From Taudactylus pleione (taxonomy: Eukaryota > Chordata > Amphibia > Anura > Myobatrachidae), in NCBI GenBank assembly GCA_031769625.1, contig JAUIMM010000211.1, positions 9,257,001 to 9,321,000 on the forward strand: a DNA stretch of 64,000 nucleotides, in the 5' to 3' direction. The notes below the pieces were generated by a model. That model was not told the origin of the DNA. It ran no database searches and was given only the letters and a program-made list of their open reading frames with translations. Positions 63,690-64,000 of the stretch are shown here, piece after piece. Positions within the stretch are counted from its first letter, which is position 1. Each line of letters starts with the position of its first letter. The position numbers and the translations under genes are program-made.

Positions 63690-64000
63690 ATAAAATTAGG
63701 AAAAAAAATAAAAAGTCCACAAAGTGCCCCATTTGGAGGGCAGGAAACATCCATCCATTGGTGGCCATCCGGCCATGTGTCTGGCTCTCTATGGTCATTT
63801 CCACGTAAATTAGTTGATTGGTTATTTTGGTGAAGAAAATGGCGTTGCCCAGAAGCGGCTTATTTGCCTTTGGTGCAGAATGACACGGGACGGGATAGTG
63901 AGAATTTATATTGTGGCTTAGCTGTTACAGGTAAGAAATGCTTCCTGTTCTGCACTGTGTGAGGCTGAATACCATGACGGCCTGCAGCTGTAATGAGCTC
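63690..64000. other. No gene or repeat recognised
   Basis: No supported frame to the end of the window. Confidence 0.4.

Overview
The window looks like intergenic or intronic DNA from a large vertebrate genome, most likely a frog. This is inferred from the mix of repeats: Penelope-like elements (PLEs) ending in GAAACGCGTT, a DIRS retroelement, a V-SINE, CR1-type LINE tails, a mariner, many non-autonomous hAT elements with 8-bp target duplications (TSDs), and dozens of foldback MITEs with 3-bp TSDs. No host gene is recognised with confidence, and no rRNA, tRNA gene or CRISPR array is seen. The best unexplained host-like reading frame is a 144-codon minus-strand frame at 1802-2236.

Layout. 0-13.5 kb: two minisatellites (62 bp and 17 bp units), an unassigned frame, a PLE remnant, a large inverted repeat split by a small hAT, a V-SINE, and three copies of a ~550-bp element built from a chain of hairpins (family A here). 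13.7-18 kb: a decayed minus-strand DIRS element with gag-like ORF, RNase H and tyrosine recombinase remnants and 69-bp perfect inverted arms. 18.4-23.1 kb: short tandem arrays, then a CR1-like LINE tail split first by a hAT and then by a 972-bp solo LTR. 23.4-25.6 kb: a PLE with a hammerhead-like motif whose endonuclease frame is cut by a family-A copy. 26-31 kb: further MITEs and two small hAT elements. 31.6-36.4 kb: a 4.7-kb hAT with broken transposase and two satellite-like arrays. 36.7-44.3 kb: MITEs, two copies of a TTAGGG-rich element, a 1.58-kb hAT carrying a G-rich minisatellite, and a 34-bp array containing GAAACGCGTT. 46.3-47.9 kb: a mariner pseudogene nested in a hAT-like element, itself hit by a 44-bp SINE tail. 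48-53 kb: two small hATs, another family-A copy, and a repeat-poor stretch.

53.2-60.9 kb is the most striking part: a nest of insertions. An outer hAT-like element (8-bp TSD CCCACATA) holds a CATA minisatellite. In that sits a complete minus-strand LTR element (612/613-bp LTRs, polypurine tract, possible primer-binding site). Its LTRs were later hit by a 1.87-kb hAT and a 185-bp hAT. The LTR element shows no reverse transcriptase, protease or integrase. Its internal region encodes a long, unrecognised coiled-coil protein whose frame runs past two UAG codons, across the polypurine tract and into the 3' LTR. 61-64 kb: more MITEs, one split by a hAT.

The two observations most likely to be new are this LTR element and the family-A hairpin-chain elements, whose stems differ in sequence between copies while staying paired.
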